From Helopsaltes ochotensis (Eukaryota; Chordata; Aves; Passeriformes; Locustellidae): a stretch of DNA of 64,000 nt. Below are positions 35,500 to 47,438 of this stretch, one piece after another (within the stretch, counting starts at the first letter, position 1; every line of letters starts with the position of its first letter). Both the position numbers and the translations under genes were made by a program. The stretch covers positions 1,311,266 to 1,375,265 of the forward strand of contig VXBM01000009.1 of the NCBI GenBank assembly GCA_013400155.1, given 5' to 3'. A model generated the notes under the pieces. It saw only the letters and a program-made list of their open reading frames with translations, had not been told where the DNA came from and ran no database searches.

Positions 35500-38400
35500 A
35501 TAAAGAATTGTCCAGAAGACTGCAGTTTCTCATGTTGTGATTTTTTCCATGTCTTTTAATTTACACTGAACTGTCTGAAAAATCAGATTAATCTCCTTTT
35601 TAATCTTAATAGCAATAAGGTTAGGTGGTGGTAATGCCTTTTGAAGAGCCACTTGAGTCAGGTTGTTTCATGTCAATGCAAATGGACACAATTGTTAGTG
35701 GGAAAGAACAGCTGGATCATTACGAAATTTTTGGCTAAAAGCGTGCTGCTAAAAGGCCAGCAGGACATTCTGACTCCTTATGAATGTGAATGATCCTTCT
35801 TAAAGTCAGTAGAAAGTTTTTCTGACTATCTGTGCTGTGGAGGTACATACTGAAGATTTGTTTTTTAATTAGGACATAGAACACAAAGGTTCTTTAGGTT
35901 GTAGCAGGAGCTTCTTCACATAGAAAAAAGCTCCTTTACTTGCACAAGACTTTTCTTCAAAACATGTGAAAACCTCTTTTGTATTTATAAGTGATTTAGA
36001 TGGTAAGACAATGAGTTTCAGTTTAAATGCATTTTCTGTTTTCCAAGAGCTAGAGTACTTCAAAAGTTTGCCAGGATGCTTGTCAGATATGTCCTAGGGA
36101 TTTAGTGATGCGTTTTGACATTTGGGGCAGGAACATCAAGGTTCCCAGCACAACCAAGATGCAGTGCCAGACCAACAGGCAATGCCAGAACTTGGAAGGA
36201 CTTACAGAGCTTTGGTAAATGGTAATGGTATACTTTTGAGTGGCAAAGCTTTAAAGGGGTTGTGTAAGAGTTTTCTTCAGGTTCATATTTTTAAAGTTGT
36301 ATAAATGTCTCACTTTGGATTTGGTAATTACCTCATAAACTTAGGCATTTAAGACTAGTCAGATATTCCACAAGAGCACTGAGATTCTCATTGCAAACTT
36401 GCCCTTTTTTGTTAAAACACCTGAAGAGGCAGGTGCATCATTTCTGTCCTGTTTCTGTGTGTGTTGATGTGTCTCATGCTGTGCCCTTGGTACCACAGGA
36501 CCTCTAACACATCCACATGAGGTACTTCTGCTGCAACAGCTTTCAGTGGGGCTAGTCCCAGCATGCCGACGATTCCTGCTAGGAAGGTTGTCTTTGGGCT
36601 GAGAAGAAAATGTATTGGTATGTGGACTGTTCAGCACAGCAAGAACCACACAGGACACTCGATGAGGAGAAGGACCCAAAAGAGGGCCTTTTGTTTATTC
36701 TTTCTTTCTTAAGTAGACCTCAGGTCCATGCCAGGGATTGGATGAGAAGGTGGACACCTCTCCTCTCTACTGGCCCAGCTGACGGTCAGTCAGTACAATT
36801 TGCATCTAAAGGCATGTGATATTTACTAATCTATTCTCCAAACAAACCCTATCTTACAGATAACACCAGAGTGAGAAAGGCAAAGCACTACCTAAACATT
36901 GAGAATTCTGACTCCATTCTAACAGCTAAGAAACACATCAGAAAGGCTGCAAAAATCAGGGCAACATTGGTACTATTACCAAACTCCAGTAAATTATTGG
37001 AAAATATGAGTAAAGAAATTGCATGTAAAGACTTTAATGCTATACTGCAAATAATGGTAAATGTAAAAGAAAAGGTATACTAATGCTAGCTTTTAACTCA
37101 CAGGAGTTCTTAGTTTTGTTTTGTTTAAAGAACTCAAAGCAGCTGAACTTACTTCAATCCTATTATTTGGATTTTTGGGGGTTTTTTTTTCCCTCAAGGT
37201 TAAATAGTTGCATCTTATTACAACCTCGAAGTCTCAGTTAAGATTTCCCAATTATGAGTTTCTCTTGTCCCTGTAGCTTAATGTTTCCAGGTTTGGTTCA
37301 GTGTTCTAAATAATTGCTTTCCTTTAATTATGAAATGGGCTGAAGTTCACCCAAGTAGCCAGTCATATCCACTTAATCTGTGGGAATCTTCGTCCAGAGA
37401 CAGAAATCAGGATCTTGGCGTTTCCTGCTTCACCAGCCTGGTGCTGCTTGAGCAGGCAGTGGCTTCTCAGCTGTTGGGTGTGACACTGGTTTGCTCAGAG
37501 GAAGGGAGGACGTGCTCCTGCTGCAGTGGCTCTAAGGCTGCCTCCTGATTCCTGGAATTACCTCACTCACCTGAGTTACACCGCTTCTTGATGCCACCAA
37601 GTATTAAACTCTCAATTGCATGACTGTTACAATTTTTTGTTTCACAGTGTTGGAGCTAAACCAGCTGTTCTCACTAATGGTTGCAGTTTTTGCCTTTATA
37701 TCAATATACTGCTGGTTTTGGCTTTAAGGCATCATAGATAGCAATCTTAGAAACTAGTGCAGAAGGGAAATGCAATAAGACAAGCAAAAATATAAATAAT
37801 TTTTATAAACATGATTACAGATTTTATATGTATCATTGCATGTTATATTTAGTAAGCTGTATATGCAATATTTTAACAACAATAATTTAATAAATGTATT
37901 ACATATTTATAAATGTAGACATATATATATGCACACACTGCTTTACAGTATCTTGTCTTTCAATTAAGCACAGGTCTGTGTTTTCCTCTGCAATTAAGTA
38001 CACAATTATCTATACATAGTTGAAATACTCATTTGTTATTTTTCATCATAGGGGCATTTTGATATATTTAAATGATTACCTATTAAAATTACTTGGGGTT
38101 TGCATTTAAAACAGCGCTCAGGCAAAAATCAAAAAATACTGCCTTGAAAAGATTTTCTCTTTAAAATTAATACCCTGTGTTTCCTCAGCTTCAGCAGCAA
38201 AGTTTTCAGTAATTTATCACAGCTGTCATCAGGTGAGTGGATTCTCAGTCCTTGTATCTGTTGATTGTACAATGTGCTCCTCATCCTAATTGAGAGCTTT
38301 TGTGAAAGGCACAGGGAACTGATTATTCAGTGAGGTCACTGGTCTTTTTGTAAGAGAAATGGAATTTTCCTGCCATTATTAAGTTCCAGCACTGTTTACT

Positions 38401-39063
38401 GAATAGAATAATAGTCGCAGCAAGCAGTGTTTACTACCTGCATAAAAGCATTTTGTTAATCTTGTGATGGTTACGTGGTCTGCAATTAATTAGCCGCCTG
38501 TACAACATTAGGAAAATGTATTAGATTAATTTTGTATAGTGAAACTGTGTGGGTAGAGGTTGTACTCCAGTTTTGTGTTTCCACATACCGCAATTACTAT
38601 TCTCATGTGAATGAAAACAATGTACTGTGTACTACAAAGAGAATGATCTTTTTGATATCATTGTTTCTGCCTAATTGCTTGTTAGGATATTTAGATTATT
38701 TGCTTTGTTAATTTAGAATATTTCCTCTAGAGCGCAGCAGGATATTTATTTGTATTTCAACTCTCCCAGTCAGACAACTCTTTTTTGCAGAAATCATTGT
38801 TATCTCTTGGTCACCTTTTGGGATAAAACCAGGAAATAGCAAATTGCTGATTGCCGTGGAAGCACTTTGGTTTCAGTTGCATTGGATAAAGTCAGATGTG
38901 CTGGCCATAGGGCTATGTAGCACTGGTTGTGTAAACGCCTTTTAAGAAATCAGAAAGTACTTTTATTCTCTAAGGCGAGGCTTCAGTTAAAAGAAGGAAG
39001 GAAGAAAGTAATGTCAGATGAAGGCAATAATTTCTCCTAAAGGACTGCTGAAAGAGTGAAGAC
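35500..39063. other. Intergenic, no gene recognised
   Basis: AT-rich with a TA/CA simple tract at about 37918-37940. Open frames (up to 106 residues at 36359-36679, minus) have no recognisable motif. The part from about 38440 to 38720 is rich in homeodomain-type TAATTA/ATTA cores and looks unusually free of decay signatures; it is a candidate conserved non-coding element. Confidence 0.6.
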
Positions 39064-39069
39064 CCCCTT

Positions 39070-39680
39070 TGTTGGGTTTGAAGGTGGAAAAGGCCTGTTT
39101 AAAAGTTCTTTTCACTGGTCCCACGTCAGAAGAAGGAGTCGAGATGCCTCAGCCGAGCTTCAAAGTTGTTTATTTTTTTCTTACCTATTACATTCTTTTT
39201 CTGCTTTGTGAAGGTCTTTCTGGTAAGCAGGTCTCAGCCTAATGGCCTCACCCTGGGCGGGTTTTTCTGTTTTATACTAAAAACTACGTACTAGATGTTT
39301 GCCTTTAATTACCTATAGTTACAATTTTTGTTAAGAAGTTAGACTCTACACTGAACCAATCCCAAAGTGCCACCCCAGACAGGAAAAATGGAGGGTGAGA
39401 AGAAGGAACAAGAAGGACAGGGACACACCCAGATTCCTCCATGTTACCTTTCTGACCCTTACTCGAAAAATCCCAAAATCTACTTTTTGCACCCTGTGAT
39501 TACTAAATATCTAAAAATCAAATTCTCATGGCTTGTAAATCTTCACTCATGGCTGATAAGCTCTCCCACAGAGAGAAATCAAAGGCATTATCATTTTTAT
39601 CTTTGTGCCAAGGTTTCTGAGCCCCTTGTGAGGGTCTCAGACCACCCAGGGCAGACAGAGGAATGTCCTGGGCTCTGACA
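39070..39680 (+). mobile_element. Probable solo LTR of an endogenous retrovirus-like element
   Basis: A 611-bp block begins TGTTGGGTTTGAAGG and ends CTCTGACA, so it has the TG...CA ends of an LTR. CCCCT stands at 39064-39068, one base before the start, and again at 39681-39685 right after the end, a candidate target-site duplication (6 bp CCCCTT/CCCCTG with one mismatch if the extra base is counted). Inside is a TTTATACTAAAA stretch that could be a TATA box. No internal retroviral genes adjoin, hence solo. The 103-residue frame within (39367-39678) is not a gene. Family assignment needs a repeat library. Confidence 0.6.
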
Positions 39681-39962
39681 CCCCTGAATATGCTAGGAAT
39701 TCTAAAACACATCTGATTTATTTATAGAAGTCAATTTGGGGACTTCCAAATTCTTCTAATAGGATGATTATGGTTTTGGTTTTGTTGAGGGTTTTTTTGG
39801 AGTGATAGCAGTTTGAGTGCAGCATTAATTGGATTGAGTTGTTCAGTTTGTATAAACAGGCTTTTAAAAGGCAAATGAAAATTCAATTGCATTGAAATTT
39901 AAATGTGTTGATGCAAGTATCTGTTTGCTATATTGATACAGATATGTAGAGTACACACATAT

Positions 39963-39988
39963 GCATATATATATATACACACACACAT
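39963..39988. repeat. TA/CA dinucleotide microsatellite
   Basis: An alternating TA run passes into a CA run within about 26 bases, a compound microsatellite that is probably polymorphic. Confidence 0.85.
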
Positions 39989-42900
39989 AATCAGTCTTAC
40001 AAGAACTAGAAACCAATCCCATCTTTATTAATTCTAACCAGGAAGTGTCAGAGAAGTTCTTCAACAGTGAGTAATACAAATGGAACAAATAACCTGGGCT
40101 GATGCAAGAGAAAATTTAAGATCCAGCAGCTGAGAAATAATAAACAGTGCCTTGAACATATAGGAGAAGGAGCAGATTAAGATAATTTTTTTATCTCTTG
40201 GAAGGTTTTATTAAAAATGCATGAGTTAAAATGCTGTGATAATGAGTGAATATAGTAGGTAAATATCTATTTTCTTTGTAATTTATTGTTTGGTACTTTC
40301 GATGAAGGAAGTCAACAGAAACTGAAGAAACTGCATTAAATTTATTTTGCTTTAGCCCATTGGTCTTAAGGGCTTTCCTAGTTCAACATTCAGTGGGACA
40401 CAGGAAAATCCATGCTATTTTTACAGTACATGCTTGAAATATTTTTGAAAAGAAGAGACCAGATACAGTTGTTTCAGAAAACAAATGCTTCTGAGAAAGA
40501 GAAGCTCCTCTTATGGTGCGTTGGCAGGCAGAAAAACACCTGTTAGTTAGAAATACTGGTGGGAACATCACAGTCAAGTAACTACAGTGTCCTGCTTTGA
40601 AGAGGTGGTTTCATGGTGTTGGTGTAAGGCAGCGTATCAGAAATGCTGCCTACATCTTCTTTGTGCAGTACAGGTCCTGTAGGTCTTAGACAAACCTGCT
40701 CTTGGTGTCTGTAAAATATTGGTAAAAGAATAATCAAGAGCATAAATGTTAATGGGAGTCTGAATCTCAACTCTTGTGAATTGTTCCATCCTGAGCGTCT
40801 GAGAATGGACATTTGTTATCTTTCATGCATGAGGATTCCTCAGCTCTAAGCTATCCCATTTCTACCATGGGACACTAAATAAGATGTTTGTCCATTATGG
40901 CATGCAGGGCTTCCCTCCTGGACCCAGGAGGGTCTCTGAGAACTCACACATGTTGAGGAAATTTGGTAAGAAAATTGAATCTGGCCAAGCACTGCAAACC
41001 AGTCTAGCACCTGAGCTGACATCAAACAAGTCTTTGGAAGAAGAAGCTTTAATTCTTCAGGTAAGTACGACCACAGCTAAAACCGGATTCTCTAGTGTGC
41101 TATTTGTGGTGCAAACTACTGTTCTAGCATTTATAGAATCTAAAATAAGGGCCCCAGTCTGTCTGTTTTTCGTTTATGTACGTCAAAGCATGCACTTCCA
41201 ATTACAAATAGTACAGACAACAGCACAGTGGGGAGGCCAGAATTAAGGAGCTTCCAATTCTGGTGGTAAAATATTTTTCTCAATTCCTTCAGCTTCCAAA
41301 GTGTAACATTTCTGTACGACTAACATACATTTTCTTGTTATTGTTATATATGACTTTTTGTTTATTAAAATTGCCTTTCTTCTATTTTAACTATGGAAGG
41401 GCATGTGGTTATGTTTTAACTGGATGTCTGCTAATATAAAAGTGTCATTTTAGAACTAGTGTCTGCCTGCTGGCTGTATTTCTGTGCAAAAATAATAAAA
41501 TCTCTTCTTGATGCCTCTGTTTCCCCTCTGTGTATCATCAGCTGAATCTATAAGCCCCTTTTGATAAACTGTCTCCCAGTAAAACGGAGGCCTGGTCCCA
41601 GCTGGAGCCCCTTTGCATTACTCTTATTTAAATACTGCAGAAATAATTGAATCCCACCAATGGAAAACCTAATAATCCAACAGAGCTCCTTCGAGCTCAG
41701 ATGATGTTGTTGTGCACGGGGATCTTCCTGAGCTGCTGTGCTGATACAGGAATGACTTGGATGTTTGTCTGCTAAAGAGATAAGCAGAGACCTTGGGTGG
41801 CCCCTGTGAGTGAAGACATCACTGCCACCCTGGCACATTGCATTTCTCTGTCTGAACCAGAGGTGGGTTTCAGATGAAATTTCCAGCTGGTTTCATGCCT
41901 GCCTACTCCTCCATTTGAATTAGTAAGTCTGTAATGGAATTACCAGGATATCTGTGCCAGTAATGTTTATACAGCAGGCAGTATGCCAAAGGCTTGACAA
42001 TATCATAACTTAATTAAATAAGAGTGTATGTATGAACAAAAAGATAATTCAGTTGTGCTTAGGGTATATGTCCTCTGCTTGTCAGGCTTTGCTGCTTAAC
42101 CTACAACTTCTTGGACAGGATATTTTTATCTTCTGCAGGCCAAGGTCTCTTTTGTGATGCTGCTTACATCCCAAGCCAGTTCGCAAATACTTTGTAATCA
42201 CAGCACATTTCCAGCACTCTCTTCCTCCTGTTCACATTCTTTTATCCATTTCAGTTTAATTTCCCTCTATGAGGGACTGAGTCTGAGTCCCTCTTGAAGG
42301 GGAGATGTTCCTTCCCTTGACTGCAAGGGCATTCTGAGCAATGAACTCCTATTTTGTACAAGTGTAATTGAATACCTGCGGTGTGAGTCTGGATATTTTC
42401 CCTCCAACTTTTATAATTCCCCTTTTTTCTTTCTCATTTCCTTTTTTATCTGGATATGCTGTCCTCTTCTTCAATCTAAAGCCTCCTCTATTTTTTTCTC
42501 ATAAGTCAAATCCACATTTTACTTCCCAGTTTTCTCCCTCTTCACAGCCTGAAGATCTCACACTGCTATGTGCTGACTACAGAGATGGGGAAGGTGCATT
42601 GAATTAGACTGGATCAAGCTGCCCTGTGATACTGTCTTCAGGCAGGAGTCGAGTCTTCCAGGTTCTGGCATCGATGATGAAATAGCTGTTCACTCCTTTT
42701 GAACAGCAGTCAGACTAGGCTTACATTGATTTAATAAATATTTTTTTTCATTTTATCTTTTTGGGGCAAGGCCTGAATTTATAATACGGCAAGGAAGATG
42801 TATGGGTTTGTGTCACATGGGTCTCACTGGCATTGTTTTCCTCTTTACGTGGGACCTGCATCAAGTTACCAATGCATCTGCTTCCTCACCTGTAAGATGG

Positions 42901-45900
42901 GCTGATACATTTCTATTATCCAGTGGTTTGATTTGTTTAGTGGCTCAGGGCCCTCGGATTCAAGCTTTTAAAGAAATGAAAATGTCCTGGAAAATTGTTA
43001 TTCCAGTTGGGTCTATGGGTTTTGGAAAGACATCAATGGATTTTAGAGGCTTTGGTAGCTGTGTTCAAGCAGAAATCATCATAATCCACTGTGAAGGTTC
43101 CTGAGTGCATCCACACACACCTCCTGCAGAATAGAGTTAAGCTATAGACTGTGCCTGAATGGATTTAGGTGGCAGCCTACTGCTTTCTTCACCTCTAGTA
43201 GTGCAGGTAGAGCCAAAAAGCCAACTACACAGCTGCTGTGAGTCCCCAGGGTGCAGTGTATGAACCCTCTGCTCCAGTCTGGCATTGAGTCAATTAAAAC
43301 AAAAATGTTCAAATTATCAGTTTGATGGAAAGGATGAAATCACACACAACATAGTTAAGCCTCCTCACCGAGGTGGTTGATGCTAGCCAAAAGACTGCAA
43401 AAAGCAGATAACCCCACCAAAAGACTTCAAAAAAGATGTACTCCAATAGTGCAGTAAGTAAAAAAAGAGCTGTGGTTTCCTGTGGTTTGTGTGAGCAGTC
43501 TGCATGCAACTGGAATTTTTGATGAGGTCATTTGCATCAAGGGCATATGAAGTTTTATTTTAAGTCTTAAGGTATTTAGAAGTTTATAAGGATAAAATTA
43601 TTTCTCAGAGGTATCAAAATGTATTAGATAGCTGGAGGCCACACTGCTAAGCTGTAGGAATTGGATAAATGTTCGTTTAATGTGACAAGTGAATAATTTT
43701 TGTTAGCTTAATGCTTTCAAAAGCTTGTTTTATATTTTAATTGCTTATCAATGATTTATGTTGCACGCCACAGGAACAGAAACAGTGACTAGCTTAATTA
43801 TGCATAAAAAGTAAAGTGCTTATGGTTTTATTATTTTCTGCAGTACATAATAAGTTTTCTATTATTTTCCCATGAGAGAAATATAAATATTTCAGTATAT
43901 TTGAATATATTATCTAATAAATATAAACTGAGCCATTGCTTCTCTTTAATCTTTGTCCAACAGAATTATGAGGTCCAAATCACTCATTATGTCATCTATG
44001 AGAGAGAATCCATGTATTTGGGCATTTACCTTCTGGCTGACTTGTATTGGACAGTGAACAAAGCTGTAATCAAAGCAGCATTTAAACTTGACATATAACT
44101 AGTTTGCTGCTTCTCTTCGACTGGATGTGTAAGTCATAAGAAATGAAGGAGATTTCATTGTGGGAATAGCATGAAGCAATCTAGAAAAAATACCTTTGAG
44201 GTTTTAAAGTACCAGCCATTTTGATAGGTTTTAAACATCCTGGGGCAACTTCAAAAAGATCTCAGGAGCAGCCATGTCCAAAAGGCTGTATGAGCCTATG
44301 TATGAGCTGGTGAAGGGAGTCTACAACCCAGAAGCCTTTAAATAGCATTCTCAATAGAAGAGATTTTGGGCCCAGATGTGTATAAACTGTGGAAGAAGCA
44401 GCAATATCTTCTCATTCCTGGAGGACTGACAACAGGATGAGGGATGAAGTGGAATTCCATCATCGCAGGTGACAAAGCCCAAGAGGCAGAGATCCCAGAC
44501 GTTTTATGCCCAGAACCATTTGAGAAATAAGAGCAGTAGAGGCAAAACAGAACATCCCATGCCCCTCTGGGCACCCACTGAATCTCATACACTGTTAAAG
44601 GTTACAGGATGATGGGTTTGAAAATCTGTATTATGCTAATTTAGTATTACGTTAATTTTTAAATTCTTAATATTATGTCTGACCAGGGAAGGAATATGTA
44701 ATAAGCTCTGCCTTACTGAACTCTGTAAGAGCTGGGCAGTGTGTTATGCCCAGATCATGCCATGCAGTGATCGTTCATGAGAAACAGACCTCAGACTCCT
44801 TGCAAGGTACTCCTTGCAAGCCCTGTACAGCAATGGAGGCAAAATCGAATTTTACCACAAAGAGGATGAAAACAGAATAATGAGAATGCACTGGCTGGGC
44901 TAGAAAATACATCATTGCCATGCAGAGAAGGTGAGATGAAGGGAATATGGTTACCCTGTGCTTCCTTCCCTTTATTCTGCTCTGTCTAATGTAAAGACAT
45001 TCCTCTTTTCAGACCTTCTCCCTCTATTTCAGGGGTGGCACATGGGCAGTCACTGGGTGAGGGCTGAGCTGGATATGCAGCAGGGTGACCCAGCTGTCAC
45101 TGCGACTGGGGAGGTCCTTAGATAGACTCACAGAAAAGGGGTGCCTACTTCTGCCTCCTTGCTGGCAATGACAGCTGAATTACCTGCCCTTGCCTGAAGG
45201 CAGCTGGGATTTGTGTGATTGCTGAGCAGCGCTGCAGCCAGGAAAACTTGATATGCACATGGGAGCAAAAGCTTATGTTGGCTATTGATACTGGACCTTT
45301 TCTGCAAGTGCCTTACTGTCCCACATTTACAGGATCTGAATCAAGCTTAGCCTAAGGTTAGTCCTACCTGGATGCAGCAAAGGAGTGCCAGCAGAGTGTT
45401 TGCAACTGGTACCTATGGGTAATTGTCCTGTAGGCACTGACTGACTGATAGGCCAGGAGAGAGTCAGACCCTTGTGTGAGAGCTGTACTGCTGTATGGGA
45501 GCCAATGAGATTTTCTCCTCCCTGATTCCAGACACAGGATATCTCCAGAAAGAATCAGAAAGCAAAGTTCACTCATCAGCTTCTTCCTTTACCCTCTCTG
45601 TGACTTGTCTCAGCAGCCGCAAAAAGAAGAAACCATTTTAAAACACTGCTTAGGCTTCTGCTCTAGGTTTTGGTTTGGACTCTCAGGCTCATCATCTTCA
45701 AGTCAGGTGTAATCGTAAAAATGTAGAGAAGTTCAAATAGTGTTTGGGAATGTTTTCTGGAGAAAAGCCTTTCCCAGTTTCTCTTCTCTATTCCATATAC
45801 TAGGCTTCTGGTTACTTTTAAATTTGTTTTTTATCCATGATTTTTGGTTATAAAATTTGTATCCTTTGAGTTTGACCTGACCAAGTCTCTTCTCTAACTT

Positions 45901-47366
45901 TCCTTACTTCAATACCACATATTTTATTCTTGAATTTGAAACAAATTACAGAGTATGATGAAGGAATAAGAACTGTTCATATAAATCAGCCTTGGCTGAA
46001 TGGCCAATATAAATTTACCTTTATATTATTTCTATAACGTAGTTATTATTTAAATTCTTGCAGGAGAACACATTTCTGGTGCTATTGCTAGACAGCTTGT
46101 ACATTTTGATGGATATAAATGAGGATTGATTTACCCTGGATCAGCAAAGGCAGATATATGGGCAGACCTCTCTGTCGCTGAGGTGCGTCAGGCTCGGCAG
46201 CTCCCAGTGGGAATACTGGCTTCAAATATCCAAAGGATCTGGAGCTGTGCCTAGGAAGAGCAGGGGCTGTATCCACTCCCTCTTGGGACCTCTAGTTAGG
46301 TGTGTGCTGTATTTGACTTTTTGTTTCAAATTTATTTTCAAGTCATATCTTTTGTACCATTGTTTCAAAATCCTCCAACCTATTTCTACCAGATTATAGT
46401 TTGGCCCAATATTCTGGAAATAATGATCCCATTCAAAATCCACACCCTGCCTGATGTTTTCAAGGCTAGCCTGGATTTGAGTGAAGAAGTACAGGGTGTC
46501 TAATGCAAGTCTAATGACACATGGAAAGTAACTATTTAAGCTAAGTGGAGCGTAGCATTTACAACTAGAAGCCATTTAAGTATTCTTAGAATCGCTACTA
46601 CTTAAGCTGTGTTTATAATGTTTATCTAAATGCAAATGAGAACATTGCTGTTCATATCTATGTTTGTCATTTTGTTTCACTTAGTTTGTCAGGAAAAGAG
46701 CTTTGATAAACTTTCTGAAAAGAATACTTACAACTTTCTAAAATAAAACTTTGATCAGTGCAAGAAACAGATTAAAGTCTGCTGTAGTTTTCAGTGGATG
46801 TTTTCTGTATTAGGTGTTTGGAACAGGGCCTGTACCTTGGTATATTTCAAAATAATAAATAAAGCTAAATGAATAGATGTTCATCTCTCTGCTGTAAAAG
46901 ATCTCCTTCATCCTATTCATGATTCACATGCTTAGGCTACTGTCCCCTTTTCACTACTGCAATCCATCAAGCAAAAGGTTGTATTTGTCACAATACAAAG
47001 AACAGAAGTGCAATGAGATGCTACCTCTAATGGTACTGCTTGACAACACGAGTCAAACAAAGCATATGTTGTGTAGGTGTCCTCTAGAGAAGCCTGTGGA
47101 CTTTAGAGGGCTCAGTTTTCAGCTAGCTCAGTTCCCTTCACTGACCTGCCCACCATGGCTTCAGCACTGGTACCCAGAGTGGGAGGTTCAGTGGCAGAAG
47201 ACAGGGCATGTGGAACAGCCTCAAACCAGCCTCTAACTGCTTCTTCATCTATCTTGTGTAGGCTTCCATGTGACAGAAAGGCCCAATTTTAAAGCTCAGC
47301 ATTAACTTCAGCACAAAACAGTGGTGAGATATCCCTGCCTCTTACCTCATCACTTACATCTTTTCA

Positions 47367-47438
47367 TGTTGCAAAAAGAATACTGGTGGAGACCAGGGTT
47401 TGTGTTGCAATAAGAAAACTGGTGGAGACCAGGGTTCA
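47367..47438. repeat. 36-bp tandem duplication
   Basis: Two copies, 47367-47402 and 47403-47438, share 'actggtggagaccagggtt' exactly (47382-47400 and 47418-47436) and TGTTGCAA at their start, with a few mismatches between. Confidence 0.88.

Larger units (their letters stand above)
33551..35500 (+). other. AASDHPPT: AASDHPPT 3' UTR
   Basis: AT-rich sequence after the stop with no open frame of interest. Candidate poly(A) signals cluster between 35021 (ATTAAA) and 35479. The end point is an estimate from the last signal; alternative shorter ends are likely. Confidence 0.6.

Noticed and set aside
44274..44345. Short plus frame beginning MSKRLYEPMYELVKG, considered as a processed-pseudogene remnant
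   Set aside because: Only 23 codons, and nothing before or after it extends the similarity to a protein that I know.
46222..46575. 117-codon minus-strand frame, first thought to be a retroviral or pseudogene remnant
   Set aside because: No motif of any known family could be placed, and no neighbouring frames extend it.
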